Both the position numbers and the translations under genes were made by a program. Below are positions 23,184 to 35,540 of a stretch of 64,000 nucleotides of DNA, piece after piece; positions within the stretch are counted from its first letter, which is position 1; every line of letters starts with the position of its first letter. The stretch covers positions 16,392,943 through 16,456,942 of the forward strand of contig JAJEKV010000011.1 in NCBI GenBank assembly GCA_021234155.1. The letters run 5' to 3'. The notes below the pieces were generated by a model. The model was not told the DNA's origin. It did not search any database and was given only the letters and a program-made list of their open reading frames with translations. The DNA comes from Isoetes taiwanensis. Its lineage: Eukaryota > Streptophyta > Lycopodiopsida > Isoetales > Isoetaceae.

Positions 23184-26100
23184 CCCAAGCAAACCTTCAA
23201 CTCAAAACGACACTCTGGGAAGTGCCCCTGTGAAGACCGCCCGAAGACAATGTCGATAAGAGACAACGCATCAAGTGTGAGATCATCAACGCTGTGCGAT
23301 TCGTGTGACATCGCCGTGGGCGCACACTACCTCTTGTAGCAAAGGGCAGCACTTGACTTAACTTATGACATGAGTGGCCTCAACAATGGAAGGAGGAACA
23401 CCTCACATCAATCCACTCCAACTAAGAAGGCAACATCCTCGACACTTACAATCCCACCTTGTGGTAATATAGGGTGCATGCGCTTATGACACGGTATTAG
23501 ATGGAGATGCACTTACGTAAAGCAAGTAATCACGATGAGGAGACATGCCTTCAACAACTAGGTGACGGCTTCGGCCGATACTCCCACCAAGAATTAGAAG
23601 AGAAGAAGCTTCACCATATCTCCTGACATGTGGCACGCCAAACGCCCGCTGTAGCATTCCATCACTTTAACGACAAGGATAGTAACTCCGGCACCTTCGG
23701 CGTAAAAAGAGAGTTCAAGATATAGCCAGCTATCTAACCACAAGAGTATATTTCTCCAAGGCAGTACTTTTCAACGCTAAGAGTCAAGCTTCGCAGATAA
23801 GGATCCATCATCCCGGCTAACGAGCCACCGTGAGGAGAGTCATGATGCCTTACTTGCCAGCACTAAATGCATAGAAGGACAAAGGTCGTGAAATCAAAGT
23901 CGAGAAGTGCTAGCAACCTACTTCTCCTGCACGGTCCCTTCTAGAGGCGCAGAGGACCAAACCGACGAGCACAATCAAAAGCCACCGGAAGGTTACCTCC
24001 GCATAAGAAGACGTATAGCACCGCGGAACGCGACAACGCCCAGTTTGGCGTGATCGAGGATCAAACGCAAGAAGTTTGAAGCTCGATGGAGAACTTCAAC
24101 TAGGTGAGGCGAGCCGCATGACTTGCACGCTGCCTTGCATGCAACTTGGTGAAACCCGGCAGAATCCATTCAAAGAACAATCAGAAGAGAACAACCTGCA
24201 GGAGTATAGCCAAAGGAATCGCCAAGACACCTCAAGAGAGACGTTCTCTCGTAGCTTCAAGTATCATGAAGGGGAACAATTTACAGCCCAGAACAGATCG
24301 GTTAGGCTGCATCAAATGTCGGGCGATCAACAAGCACACCTTAGTTAGAATGTGATGCAAAAGCGTTGTGCTACAGCCGGATAAACATCTGAGGGCCCAA
24401 GAATATCAACAACAAGTTACCCCAGTACGAGCCGACGTACAAATAGGAGGATAGTGATCGCCAACACCATTGCACCTGAGGAACACCGATGACATTGCGT
24501 GGAGGGTGCTTTTCGTCCAACTCAAGGGAGGCACAAGGGAGACCTAATAGGCTCTAGTAGTAATTGTAATTATGTGTTTAAGGCGCGGGCGTATAGTTCC
24601 TTTGTTATTTCTTCCTCCCCATAGCGAATACATCAAAGGAAGATGCTTCAAGCGCAAGTTGCAGGGTGAAGTAATCAACATCGCCAACACTCTTCAAAAT
24701 ACCATGTAATCTTGCTGAGATCAGCGACGCATGAGACATCGATGGAGTCGAAGAAACAATATCGGATACGAGTCATCCTTTAGCCGCCAAGACAAAGAGT
24801 TCAAGCATTGCGCGAAAGCATCTTCAATACTTTCGCAGCATTTGAAAAAGCGCATGCAAGATTCAAATGATCAAGTACACCATCGCCACCAAAGCACGAG
24901 AGGCTTCTAACGCAAATGTAAGTCAACCTCTACATCAAAGAGAGCCACCGGCCAAGGAGGATCAGTATCGAGCGACTGAGAACGCTACCTTTGCTCCTTC
25001 ACAGTAACGAGCGATGAGCTTCTAAAAAGCTCAAAGACGGGCGCCATGGGGCCCAGTAGGGTTAAATGTATGGGATGGTAACATCCATATTGGGATTAGA
25101 AGGCAATTCGGATATTCTCGCTAGAAAGCAGATTGCCCACTGGGAAGGAGACGTGCGATAGGAGTAACTAAAATTATACACGACAATGGCATCCAAATTT
25201 ATTGTTCACTTGGTGAGATTGACTTCCTCGCTAAGAAGGAATCACTACTAGATAATTGTTGACCATGTATAAATCTAGTATCTCCAAAGAATAATCCAAA
25301 TCGAAAAGTAAGAATTAACAAGTCCTAAGCCACCTGTTACGACATGACATCAATTCGGACAGTAGGAATATTCCAAGAGTTTAAATAACTAAGAAAGGGG
25401 AATCTCTAGAATAATAAAATAATAGTACATGCAAGGGGTAAGACTCCAAAATAAGAATTATAGTAATCAAATAGTCTTTTGAGACAAAAGGAATTGTCGC
25501 TACAGACAAAAACCTCGTATTTAGAATCCCAGGTTTTAACTAAGTAGACAGAAACCTATGAATATGTTGAAACAAATGATAACATAATATGTGCATCCAT
25601 CTTAGGATGGTTAGATACGTTAGCTAAGGCTATAACTTCTTACCAAGTAAGAAGCGTGATAACCTCTTAAGGGGAGAGAATAGATATGACGTTGTGTGCA
25701 ATGTCATTGAAGGGTGCAGAATTATTTGTTTTTCAAGAAAGTGGAAAAGCCTAATCTTATGATTGAAAGATTTGCATCGAATTGACTGAATTTGCTTCCA
25801 AAGATAGAGTTCACCCGCAACGGCCGCCATAATAGAGCGTGAAGATAGATAGATAGATAGCTCAGAGGCCTTCACGCGGTGACCCATATGATAGCTAATC
25901 AGCACCAATGAAGTGGAGCAAAAACTATGGGAGCAATGCAACTACCAAGCCTTCCAAACTACTCGACTGCTCAATGAGAGGGATAAGTAAGCTGGTCTCT
26001 AGGGTGCATGCATGTATTATGTTTTGAATGTGTCTTATTGATAGTTAAATATAGACCCTAATAACCGCGATAGAAATTGTTGTAATGATATGTATCATAA

Positions 26101-27817
26101 AGCCAAATAAGTTAAATAACAAATCTATAATGTGAAGTAGCATGTTAATTTAATCCTTCTCAAGAAGGGGATGCAAATTCCTTCCTCCATGATAGCTATA
26201 GGTCCTTATAAATATAAATAGAAAATAGAATTTGATATACTTAAGTGCATTTTAGGATATACTTCCAAGGGTACGCAGACTCCAAGGAAGAGAATAAGAA
26301 GCACATCTAATTCTTGTGTATGATAATTAAAACCGCCTATAATACAATAGGTCTAAATCGTATTATTGTTTAAATAATCACGCATCTAAAAAGTCGCTAA
26401 ATATGGTAAAGCTTAGAGTAAATATAATTAAAATTATCGGAAGTAATGTATCCCATACTATGTATACGTTAATTCATAAATATTACCTTAGGGTAATTAT
26501 GTTAATCATAGGATGGAATAAGGAGCCTAAAAAAAAAAATTGCCCAGTGCATGCTCATTTGTGCTTAGATTAGTTTCATGTGTAGTTAAGATAATCGCCA
26601 AGCATGCAACCTATGCGTTGAAAAGGATTGTAATGTTGTTGTATACTGATATATCTACCACTTGACTCGTGGGCGGTAATGTCAATGTAGGTATGACCGC
26701 TAAGCTCAGCCTTAGACGAGTGGAAGGTAGATTAGAAAGTCTACTGGCCCCACGGAAGTAGATCTTACCTCGAGAGAAAGGAGGTCATTAAGGAATGCAT
26801 TGATAGGAAAGGCACCTTAGCCCCATATATGCTGGATAGGAGGAATCTATCCTTCACGCCTCTTAATGCTGATATCCTCCACGCTTGGCAACCAGAGGTG
26901 TAGGCACAGCCGCATATAGGCATATAGGGCGCTGCCTCCACGGCCATAATGAAAGATCCACCTCTTCCTACGCCGAGATTAGCCATGCATCCATGTAGAT
27001 AGTGTGTCACTTATTATAAACCAAAATTTTTTTGTAATAATAATATGAGGTAGCTCCACCAAGCAGCCAGAGCATCCCGAGGGGCAAGGAGGTCATCCAC
27101 GCAGCGCCGCAACACAAATTTATAATGTGTTGCAGCGGGACAGTACCCTAGAAGTGTAAATTTTGTATGAAATTGATAAACTTTGATAAACTTTAATGTT
27201 GTATTAAGTAAGGTTAATAATTTACCCTTATGCGATTTGCTATGATGTGATAAGTTAATAGTGATAAACGAAATAGTAATGTCTTAAACATTACCTTAGA
27301 GTAATCTCTACTTATTAATTAAGATAGTAAGTATGTAATTATAGATATTGTAAAATTAATGCAGTGCAGTAGATTTCCTATATGAAGACTCCCAAGAAAT
27401 ACAAAATTTTGTTGGAATGTAAGCTGCAAGGAATGAAGAGTACCTTAAATAATAATTGTATATGAAAGTGTTAAATTGTGATAAACTAAATGTTGTGATA
27501 ATAGAAACTACCAAGTACCTTTATTTTAATAGAAGCTACGACTGACAACTTATTTGATAATGTAATGGCATAATAATGATTTAAAAATATTATCTTACAT
27601 AATCGTAGAATAAAATGTGTAAGTATTATAGTAGTATATCGCGATGCATCAAAGCGTTGATTGCGGTGTTAGAAGATTCCAAGGTGGGGAGAACTTCACC
27701 ATGCCGCGACAACATCATTCAAGCAGGAGAATGTGACGCTCCAGCCACGCGACATACGCCCCGTGACGATATTGTAATCGCTAATGCCACGCTGCACATC
27801 GCCACCATCGACGGTAA
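23184..27817. other. 3' interior of the LTR element: decayed, no pol recognised
   Basis: The first half (to about 24.5 kb) is relatively GC-rich with short plus-strand frames. The one at 24076-24348 is Gln/Glu/Arg-rich, and an overlapping frame has CIKCRAINKH near 24306. From 25 to 27.8 kb the DNA is AT-rich and closed in all frames. A GATA microsatellite sits at 25843-25860. No integrase, protease, RT or RNase H motif is identifiable by eye. Confidence 0.45.
25843..25860. repeat. (GATA)n microsatellite
   Basis: About four and a half perfect tetranucleotide units, AGATAGATAGATAGATAG. Confidence 0.9.
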
Positions 27818-29467
27818 TGCACAACGTAGCCAATAAGTGGGTAGCCCCTAGGGCAAATTCTTGCTAAGAATGTGTATTATATTAATGTGCACATTTTCCA
27901 ATGTACACATTAATGTGGGCACACATTTTCATGTGGGCTACTCTGATGCCAAGTGGGCCATACCTATAGGTAATTAATGTGCAATATTTTCCAATGTATT
28001 ATTAGCTCATTAATGTGCACACATTTCCATGTGAGTATTATTTTGGTGCACAGCCATTTCCATGTGGGCAATATTTGGCCACCTAGCCCTAAAGGCAGCA
28101 GCCCCTTCTCCCAATTATCCTTGGGTGCACATGCCTAAAGGGGATAATTGGAAACCCTAGCCACCCCTTTGTCTATTTAAGTAGGAGAACCCTTAACCTG
28201 CCCATTTTCGCTTCTAGGTTTTAGAGCCTCTGCTTTGGCTGCCTCAAGAGCCAAAACCGGCCCCTGCACTGGCCCCAGAGCAGAACTCCGCATCATTAGT
28301 TTTCCCTGATTCAGCATTTCGTAACAGATGGTCGAAGTTCCTGCCGAGGAGGAACTCATGATCAGTATTTAGCACTTTAGCAGTTCAAACCCCATTTCAA
28401 ATGCATCTAATCAAAGAGGTTTAGCCTCTTAAATTGCCCATAGCGTTCTCTAGAATCCCCTAGATAAGTATTCTAACTAAAGAACCCAACTCCTGGCGAT
28501 ATAGATTAGATCTTGTTCTTAGTTCTTCCAAGGTATGTAAGGTGTGGGATGATGGGATGCCTTCCGTGGAACTTTGTATTGGGAAGGGGGTAGAGACCTA
28601 AAGCTTCTGGTAGTAGATGCTCCTAGATTAGCCTCTAGCACACTATAGATTCCTACTGGTGCAGGCCAAGAGCCACACCGATGTGGGTGAAGGGCCGTGA
28701 CCGGGCCGGAAGGAGGTTCATGTCTCGACTCTTTGGAACGATCCTCCGGGTGTGTAAAGATCACGTGTGGGATCATTGTGACTAGGGTTCCACGGCTTGG
28801 CACGCGGTGGGCAAGGCATGGGCTCGACACTGCGGAGGGGTGGTGAAATACATCTTCCCATTAGGCTCGCGCTCGACACGGCAAGGGCCCTCTTAGTCAC
28901 CTTGAGTCAGCAGCTTTGAGACTGAGGGAGTGATCCCTTACCCCGCCCCATCTGGAATCGGAGATGCAACTCCAAAGATATAGCCCCTTTGGCTATGCAT
29001 CCGGCGAAGGCAGCCAGTCCCAACACGTGTTCTACTCGCAGTGGCACAGGAGGGGCGGATGGGAGTGACAACCCTAAGCCATGTTCATATGCAAATCCAT
29101 TGCCATTAGAATTGGCTCAAGAATGAATCGAGACCCGCCGTCACCATCCCCTTGAGTCCGAGCCTGGGTAGGATTCCCATGTGATGTGGCCATCTTGCCT
29201 GAAGTGATAGTGGAGGACCATCCTTCTCGTGCGATGGCCTAGCGGCGATGCTGATGCAAAAGCACGACATGTATGTTTACGCTTCCGGCAACAGTGTGTC
29301 CCCGAGGGAGATCTGGTGTAATGACCCTTCCACTTTCCCACTCCACCGGAACCCGGGCCACGTTGCAAAGGTCACGCGGGAGGGCCCCTGCATAGCATGG
29401 AGCTGGTATGGGGGATGAACTCCTCGCTTGTATACGGGTGAGTGTCTCAGAGGCAGTAGGGACGCCA
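27818..29467 (+). repeat. 3' LTR
   Basis: Full-length partner of the LTR at 16516-18213, with the same block order and the same CGCCA end. It starts TGCACAACGTAGCC, which gives a canonical TG where the 5' LTR has CG. The differences from the 5' LTR are mostly small indels plus substitutions throughout. Confidence 0.75.
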
Positions 29468-30550
29468 CATATTCCATGACAACAACCTCAAGGTCCCAAG
29501 TACCTATTTCCTCCTTTTTTCCTCGGGTTACTACGGGCCTTCCCATCTATCCAAATATGCAACAAATCCTTATGTTCTCTCGGCCTTTTAGCTTCTTTGC
29601 CCATTCTCTCTTTTTTAAATTCTCTTTAAATACCAGTGTGCGAGGATAGGGACTGCAAGTCAATCCAAATTCTTTTTGGCCCCTTTAGTGTTGCTCTATT
29701 CCCCGCAGAACCTCGCTTTCAGCTTCAGCATTAAACTTGACTAGATTGGCTTGCTAAAACTGCATGGCTTACTTCAAGTTCTCTCGCTATAAAATGCTTT
29801 GGGGGTTCATGAAGATGCATGATGGTCCTTGAAGAAGTAAAAGCGACTGTTTATATCTTCATTTTCCCTGCTCTACTAAGCCCTATATTTTCAGGTTTTT
29901 GCTCTCGTTTGTTCTTTTCAATTAATTATTTTCAAATGTCAATGGACGCTGAAGTTCTTACACAAAAAGGGGAACTTAAGTGAGAAGGTTCAACTCCTAT
30001 ATTAAGTCCTGCTGGCTAAGTTCCATTATTTGGTGAATCTAATTCTGCGAACAAGATAACCACCCAGGCAAATCTTCAAGTATGTAAAAAATTTTCACTC
30101 CCCGTGATGTATTTATATAAAAATTTTCATTTTTCTTTATCCACCTAGTGTTGTGTCAAGACCTTACGTCCACAATAAATATTCCATAACCTCATTCCTC
30201 AAGAAAATGCTAGTGAAAAAGGAGATTTCAAGTAATGGTTCATGGATTGAGCTTCAATGTTAGTGCTTCACCATCCAAAGATTTTGTCACCGGGAGAACA
30301 AAACTCCATCTACTAATTTGATGCCCATCCTCCACACCAAGTTTTGCTCAAATGTGAGCCACGCTCTAAGGCCACATATCAAATAAAGCAAAAGCTTTCA
30401 AACCCTCCAATGTATATACACTTCCATAGCAGCTCTTTTGAATTCAATAGAATAGAATAGAATAGAATAGGTTTTAGCCGCCCACGGAATGTACTGGCCT
30501 TATGGACCCAAATAAAGAGAGCGTAAAGCTAAAGTATGGTTACCGGGACA
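29468..30550. other. No supportable gene
   Basis: AT-rich DNA between the LTR element and the next LINE fragment. The only distinct feature is five perfect AATAG units at 30446-30470. Confidence 0.5.
30446..30470. repeat. (AATAG)5 microsatellite
   Basis: Five consecutive perfect AATAG units. Confidence 0.9.
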
Positions 30551-30553
30551 GGA

Positions 30554-32961
30554 TTAAAAACTCTCGCTCAAGGGTTTTTGGTGGCAAAACCTTAGCAAAG
30601 AATACTTGGGCCGGGCGCGATCAGCATAACTGTATAGGATACTCAATACCGCCCCCGTAGGACACAAACGGAAGTCCGCAGCATCCATAACCCCTAGAGG
30701 CAGCGACCTCAACAAACCCACCTTGTGACCGTGAGCCAATAATCGATGCGTACGGGCCGCCAGCACTAGTACTCAACATATCGCCTTGATAGCGGGCAAA
30801 ATGCCGGGGTAGTGTCCTGAGGTGCGAAGCGATGACCTATCTCGAACGCTACCTGGTGGCAACATCGGCAAAGCCTTTGCTCCCCGCGGCTTCACGGTGC
30901 CCAACGGCCTCGGCGCTTCAATGCGAGGCTTATGTGCCCCCGCGGGCGTAATGGAAGCTTATAAGCCTCAAGGCTTCTTCATGGGTAGCCGTGCGCTGGC
31001 ATCGTGTGGGCCTCTTGTGAGCCTAGATTGACTTTGCCGCCGATAGTGTGCCAGCCTAACATGTGCTTCGAGCTCTCGCGATCCCACCGCGAAGGAAAGT
31101 AGCATCAAGGTATAGTTTAAGTGCCTTCGCGATCTTTCTTTGTCCCCGACTGGACATACTGCTTGCCCTCGCGACACCCCGCCGCGAGAAATCCACTGAG
31201 CCCCGCTTTGTCTTTCCAAAGAGGATTTCGTGCTAGGGACCCATTGCCGTGGCTGTGCGCAAGGCGGGGCAAGCGCGGTATCAGCCATAGCTTACCACCT
31301 TTGAAGTAAACCCATATGGCTGCCCAATGCCCGCTGAAGGGCAGGAAACTTGCCTCCTGAGTAGACCCCAGAGGGAATCAGACTTCACCCCCTGTGGCCC
31401 GCGCCAAGAAGGCCTTCCCGCGACCGCCGGGAGGTCATTCCAGGTGTTGAGGGAGTATCACCGACCCCAAATCCTCGCCTTCCCATAAAGGGCCGCTCAA
31501 CTAAGGCCCGAAACAAATGTGACTGGGTGACCTGTGCATACAACTTTGTGGTCGCTTGTTCTCAAGATGGCATATAGTGCTTTCCGAACTCAAGGATCTA
31601 ACCCGAGCAGCTTCATCCCAATGGGTGTAGGAAGAAGAAACCTCAATCCCCAAGTAATTCTGTGGTAGCCCGAGCCACCTCTACCTCTGCCCCCCCGTAA
31701 GGAATGGGAAGCTCCTATCGACGGATGATGCAACTAGCAGCGATTCTAAGCTAGCTGCCACCCTTGCATGCCAGTTGAATTGGCAAAAGTGTCAAGAGCA
31801 TCCAAAGTGACGCTGCATGTCCTTCCGAGTATAGGCTATGAGGTTACATCACAAGCATATATGAGCTGCTCTGGGATCAGGTGATGCATGATAGGCGTGC
31901 TACCAAGACTCCATACTCAGAGAGCCAATCTTCCAACCGATCAATGTGCCAAAGAGTGGGGAGAGGGGCAACCCCGGACAGACTCCAATGCTAACGGGTC
32001 ACCGGGTCGGGTTACCGATGTGATACGGCCCGAAAGCATGCCTCGCATGCCTCTATATAATCGCATTCTCGCAAGTCCAGGTCCTCAGCCTGCCGCATCC
32101 GTCTCATAGCTTATTGCGGGTACCGTAGGTCAATGCCTTTGTAAAATTCACTCTAAACAACAAGCATGTGCCTGGCTGGCGACTCTCATATCTTCAATCA
32201 ATGTAAGCAGCAAAGATCACGGTGGAATGTCTGGGGCCGAACCGCCGGTAAGAGCTCTCCGCTTCCCAGCCTTCCATATTGTCACGTTTCAAGGATGCCA
32301 CCAGCTTTTGCAAAGCAAGAGAGCTGACCATAATAGTGCGCGTAGAAGGGTCGGACATTGAGGGTCCTCGCTTTGGTATATGGGCACTACTCTACTAGTG
32401 GTCCATTGGCGTGAGGGAAGCCTTCTCTCACAATGCTTTATTGAACAATGCCGTGAGAACAAAGTACCCGCTGGAGGCCCAAACATTTCGTGTTTTCCGC
32501 CAAGATGCCATCTAAATCGCTGCCTTCCTATCAGCTTAGTTCTTCGAGGGGCCCATGATGACATCCCTCCTGATGCGTTCCGCAGCCATGCCTATCCGCG
32601 GGAGGGATCGGTGCTCCGCCCCCGAAGCTGGTCATACGTACCGCTGCAAGTACTCGTACTCCATTGCTCCGGTGCGTTCCCTTGGCTGTGCAGTTTGCTC
32701 AAGACCCTTCTCCGCACGTTCCGTGCCGTCCAGAGACCAAACATCCAAGGTCGGCGCTCATGAGGTATCCGCCTTCTTGTTCTTGAGAAAGGAAACCGTG
32801 CGATAATTTAGTTCTCGCGGGCCAGAGATGACTGGACTGGCCAGAGCTTGAGCCCCACACTCATCATCAAAACCATCGGTTATGGGGAAGGTGGTGGTGC
32901 CTCGAGGCTTGCCGCGGAGCCGCTCCTCTCCCAAAGCATCTTTCCAGCCGTCGTATATCAC
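30554..32961 (-). pseudogene. LINE-C copy 2: linker, reverse transcriptase and C-terminus
   Basis: Minus-strand frames, broken by many shifts, run in LINE ORF2 order. The linker region lies near 32.9-32.6 kb. The frame 32564-32289 holds SRQWTTSRVVPIYQSEDP, which corresponds to the LINE RT block before the fingers (usually WrxSxVVPIyKkGDP). Near 31960 a shifted frame gives a degraded form of GVRQGCPLSPTLFG, the RT motif B neighbourhood. Around 31390 sequence matches the third copy at about 53300. Near 30750-30590 the frame contains FRLCPTGAV, resembling the Cys-containing C-terminal segment. The DNA aligns patchily with 52.6-54.0 kb, which confirms one family. It is GC-richer than its flanks and no continuous coding frame remains. 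Confidence 0.7.
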
Positions 32962-34130
32962 CGAGCGGCATTGTTCTTTGACATTAATTATTTTTATTGT
33001 GCTTTGCCGTGATAAGCCGTTAAATAAAGATCTAATAAGATCTAATGTATGTCAAGATCTTGCATCTCCATAGTGCAAGGGGTACATGCTATATGTGGTC
33101 GCCTAAATTCCCTCGTGCTGAATTTACTGAATGCGTCAGTGCACCACAACTGGAGCCAACATCGCTGCGCATGAGAAGATGGATGAGTTACCAACACCAC
33201 TTGTTTTCTACAAATGGACCATACATGATGGAAAGCTGTACAATGTTTTTCTTTTATTATGTGGACATACTAAATCATGAACTGCTGCTGAGGTATTCTT
33301 TCTTTAACTACTTAAAACCATAATTTTGTTCTAACAACCAAGATAATACCAAAGAATGTGGAAAATGTACCTCGTGAAAAACTAGCCTCTTATCCTATAG
33401 AGAAAATAAAAAACCGCTTCCCATCCTATAGAGAAATTAGAGCAAAACCCCGCCAGAGCTTTATAGACATGTATTTGCAAATATTGAAGTAAATTTCAAA
33501 TCCATGATTTTATAGCTTTCTGTTCTGCTTATAGACTATAAAGTTGACTATGCATACATGGGTTGTAAAACATCGGAGCATTCTCAAGAACTTGATTTGC
33601 ATAATAGCAAACTATGTCGCACATACAACAGAGACTCAGATATTAAGATTAAAGCTCTCTACTCCTCGGACAGAACAAAGTACCATCTAAGCAATACATG
33701 AAAATTTATCTATCGAGCATTAGATGAAGTTGAAGATGCTAATAATCTTCCCCTTGTGCACACAAAGTGAAGTTCTCGCAGAGAACCTGCTTCCTTATAT
33801 AACGAATAGATCCCAAGAATATAATTCTCGTTTTTTGATTTATATGAAATGTGATCTCATTCTAAATATGTACATGTTGCCTCAAATATTACCAACATCG
33901 AATCATTATACTGGTAGCTTAAGCTAAAATCTCAAATCCACCAACAACATGGATTGGGTAATGAGTTAAGCAATATCAAGTGTCAACACTAGCTTTAAAA
34001 CCTCTAGGCAATGGATATATTATTAGTGTTACAAATCAATATTTACCACCTGGACGGAAGCTTCTTGCATCGGCCAATATCCTCAAATAGTATATTACCA
34101 TCCAATGCTTCAAAAATGCAACCGGGTGCA
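32962..34130. other. No supportable gene
   Basis: AT-rich sequence with only short frames lacking motifs. It lies downstream, in the minus-strand sense, of the heat-shock-element promoters listed next, so any minus transcript would cross it. No coding content is visible. Confidence 0.45.
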
Positions 34131-34139
34131 ACAACACCT

Positions 34140-34240
34140 ACTTATCCCTTTTATCATGCATCACGAACTATTATCAGCTTCTATCCTGCTTCTTAAACTA
34201 TTTCAGCTTCTAACAGACTGTTAGAAACTTCTAGAGATTG
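34140..34240 (-). promoter_or_regulatory. Second TATA-like box with loose heat-shock-type repeats
   Basis: Read on the minus strand, CTAGAAGTTTCTAACAG and TTAGAAGC words occur near 34235-34160. They are followed by TGATAAAAGGG near 34150. The arrangement (AGAAGC words, then a T/A-rich box followed by purines) resembles the stronger unit at 34597-34731. The GAA/TTC spacing is imperfect apart from GAAgtTTC, so this is a weak call. Confidence 0.3.
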
Positions 34241-34596
34241 ATCCAAAATAAGTTATGGAGCCGAATAAGACCGGGCTACATCTGGATCAAGCCTGACACG
34301 TAGTGAAAGCTGCATATGATGTTGCACTCCTCAGATACCGCAACATACCCTAATGTATCATGTGACGAGCTAGGTAGTTATGATCTGCGTACCGCAACTC
34401 AAGCCATCAGCGGACAGGAATCAAATAAGTGAATTTTGCTGTCTCATCTCCGCTTTCTGCCTGTTTCAAAAGCCCTCGCGAAGGAAGTATGACGAAACTA
34501 AAACCAACACATAGATGTGGTTTCGACAGCAATCCAAGGAAGGAACGAACCCAAAAAAACACATTCGTCAAACAATGCCTGTCGCCTGCCCTTCCT

Positions 34597-34731
34597 CTTT
34601 TATATCCCGACAAGAAGATTCCAAAAACTACTACGAGCTTCTTGAACACGTTGAAGCTTCTAGAACTTGTTTTTAAAGTTCTACTCACAGCTTCTAGAAA
34701 GTTCTAAAGATTATGCTCGAATCTTCTAGAA
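34597..34731 (-). promoter_or_regulatory. Promoter: TATA box with three perfect heat-shock elements
   Basis: On the minus strand ATATAAAAG (34605-34597) is a good TATA box. Upstream of it lie three perfect three-pentamer heat-shock elements, each of alternating GAA and TTC at 5-nt spacing: GAAgcTTCtaGAA at 34653-34665, TTCtaGAAagTTC at 34692-34704 and GAAtcTTCtaGAA at 34719-34731. A further TTCttGAA sits at 34639-34646. The elements lie about 50 to 125 bp from the TATA box, a usual distance. In plants such sites bind heat-shock factors, and similar clusters sit in LTRs of heat-induced Copia elements such as ONSEN. Whether this one belongs to an LTR, a pararetroviral-type promoter or a lost host gene cannot be told. 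Confidence 0.6.
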
Positions 34732-35540
34732 AGCACTGAGATACTTCTAGTACAGACTACGTGTCTAGTTCTAAAAGGTGGCATCCTCCCTGAAATTTTA
34801 AGAATTACACATGGACATCACTTATCACAAAACTTTCTATAAAAAAATAGGTACTTTCAAGCTGCCCTCTTATCCTCTGTATTACAATTATATATTAGGG
34901 GTATATCCGATATATCAATATAAATGGTCATGATGGTTGACATAATGTTTGATAGGGACGTGGTTATCTTCAGAATTTCTTCTACTCTGGGCTGTCCTGA
35001 ATCAGATTGCCCCAAGTTTCTCGAGATGTTCCTAGATGACCCCTGCTGGTTAAGATTCAGCTCTTCCACCCTTCTATCGATGTGTGGCTGCCAGCACCAT
35101 GCACCGCTTTATCAAGGTGAGGATCATAAGTCGTGGCTATATTTTAATGCTATGTTACCAAGATGACGTGCGGTTCCTGCGGTTGTCACTTTAGTCTTGC
35201 CGCTCACAAACTCAGAGGCGCGCAAGCATGCAGATGTATTCTCCTCTCGTGGGTTGAATGCTCTATGTATTACCGCTATTCTCAGCTAGCTGGTTAGGAG
35301 AGACATAATACTTGGAACCTTTCTCCTTAAACGGGTCAGCCTCGCCTGGGTATTTTTGGTGCCTTGACGAAAGTGTACCTGCCTGCGGTAGTAGTAATCA
35401 TCTCTAGTGATCCCGAATAAAAGACATCCAAGACTAGTGAGATTGGCCAGCTTCTTCCTTGAAATGTAGTTATGCCGCGTTTGCAGCTTCAGGAGAGGAG
35501 CTATAGTTCAAGCACCCTTTTGTGGCCTTGCCCCTAATAC

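Larger units (their letters stand above)
16516..29467 (+). mobile_element. Large degenerate LTR retrotransposon, ~12.95 kb
   Basis: Two direct repeats of about 1.65-1.70 kb (16516-18213 and 27818-29467) flank a 9.6-kb interior. Both repeats contain the same promoter-like TATTTAAG and the same order of conserved blocks, and both end in CGCCA. A primer-binding-like site follows the first repeat at 18217. The order LTR-PBS-interior-LTR fits a plus-strand LTR retrotransposon. The interior has no intact gag or pol and I could not recognise a YVDD/YADD polymerase motif. It holds a 1.16-kb tandem duplication (20219-22535) and a few short frames. One frame near 24306 has Cys-X2-Cys-X5-His, vaguely like a gag zinc knuckle. 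The LTRs differ by many substitutions and indels, so the insertion is old. No clear target-site duplication or polypurine tract is visible. It may be a non-autonomous large derivative. Confidence 0.75.

Noticed and set aside
26240-27620. Apparent direct repeats of AT-rich segments near 26.3 and 27.4 kb
   Set aside because: Shared words are short and out of order and do not hold up as an alignment by eye.
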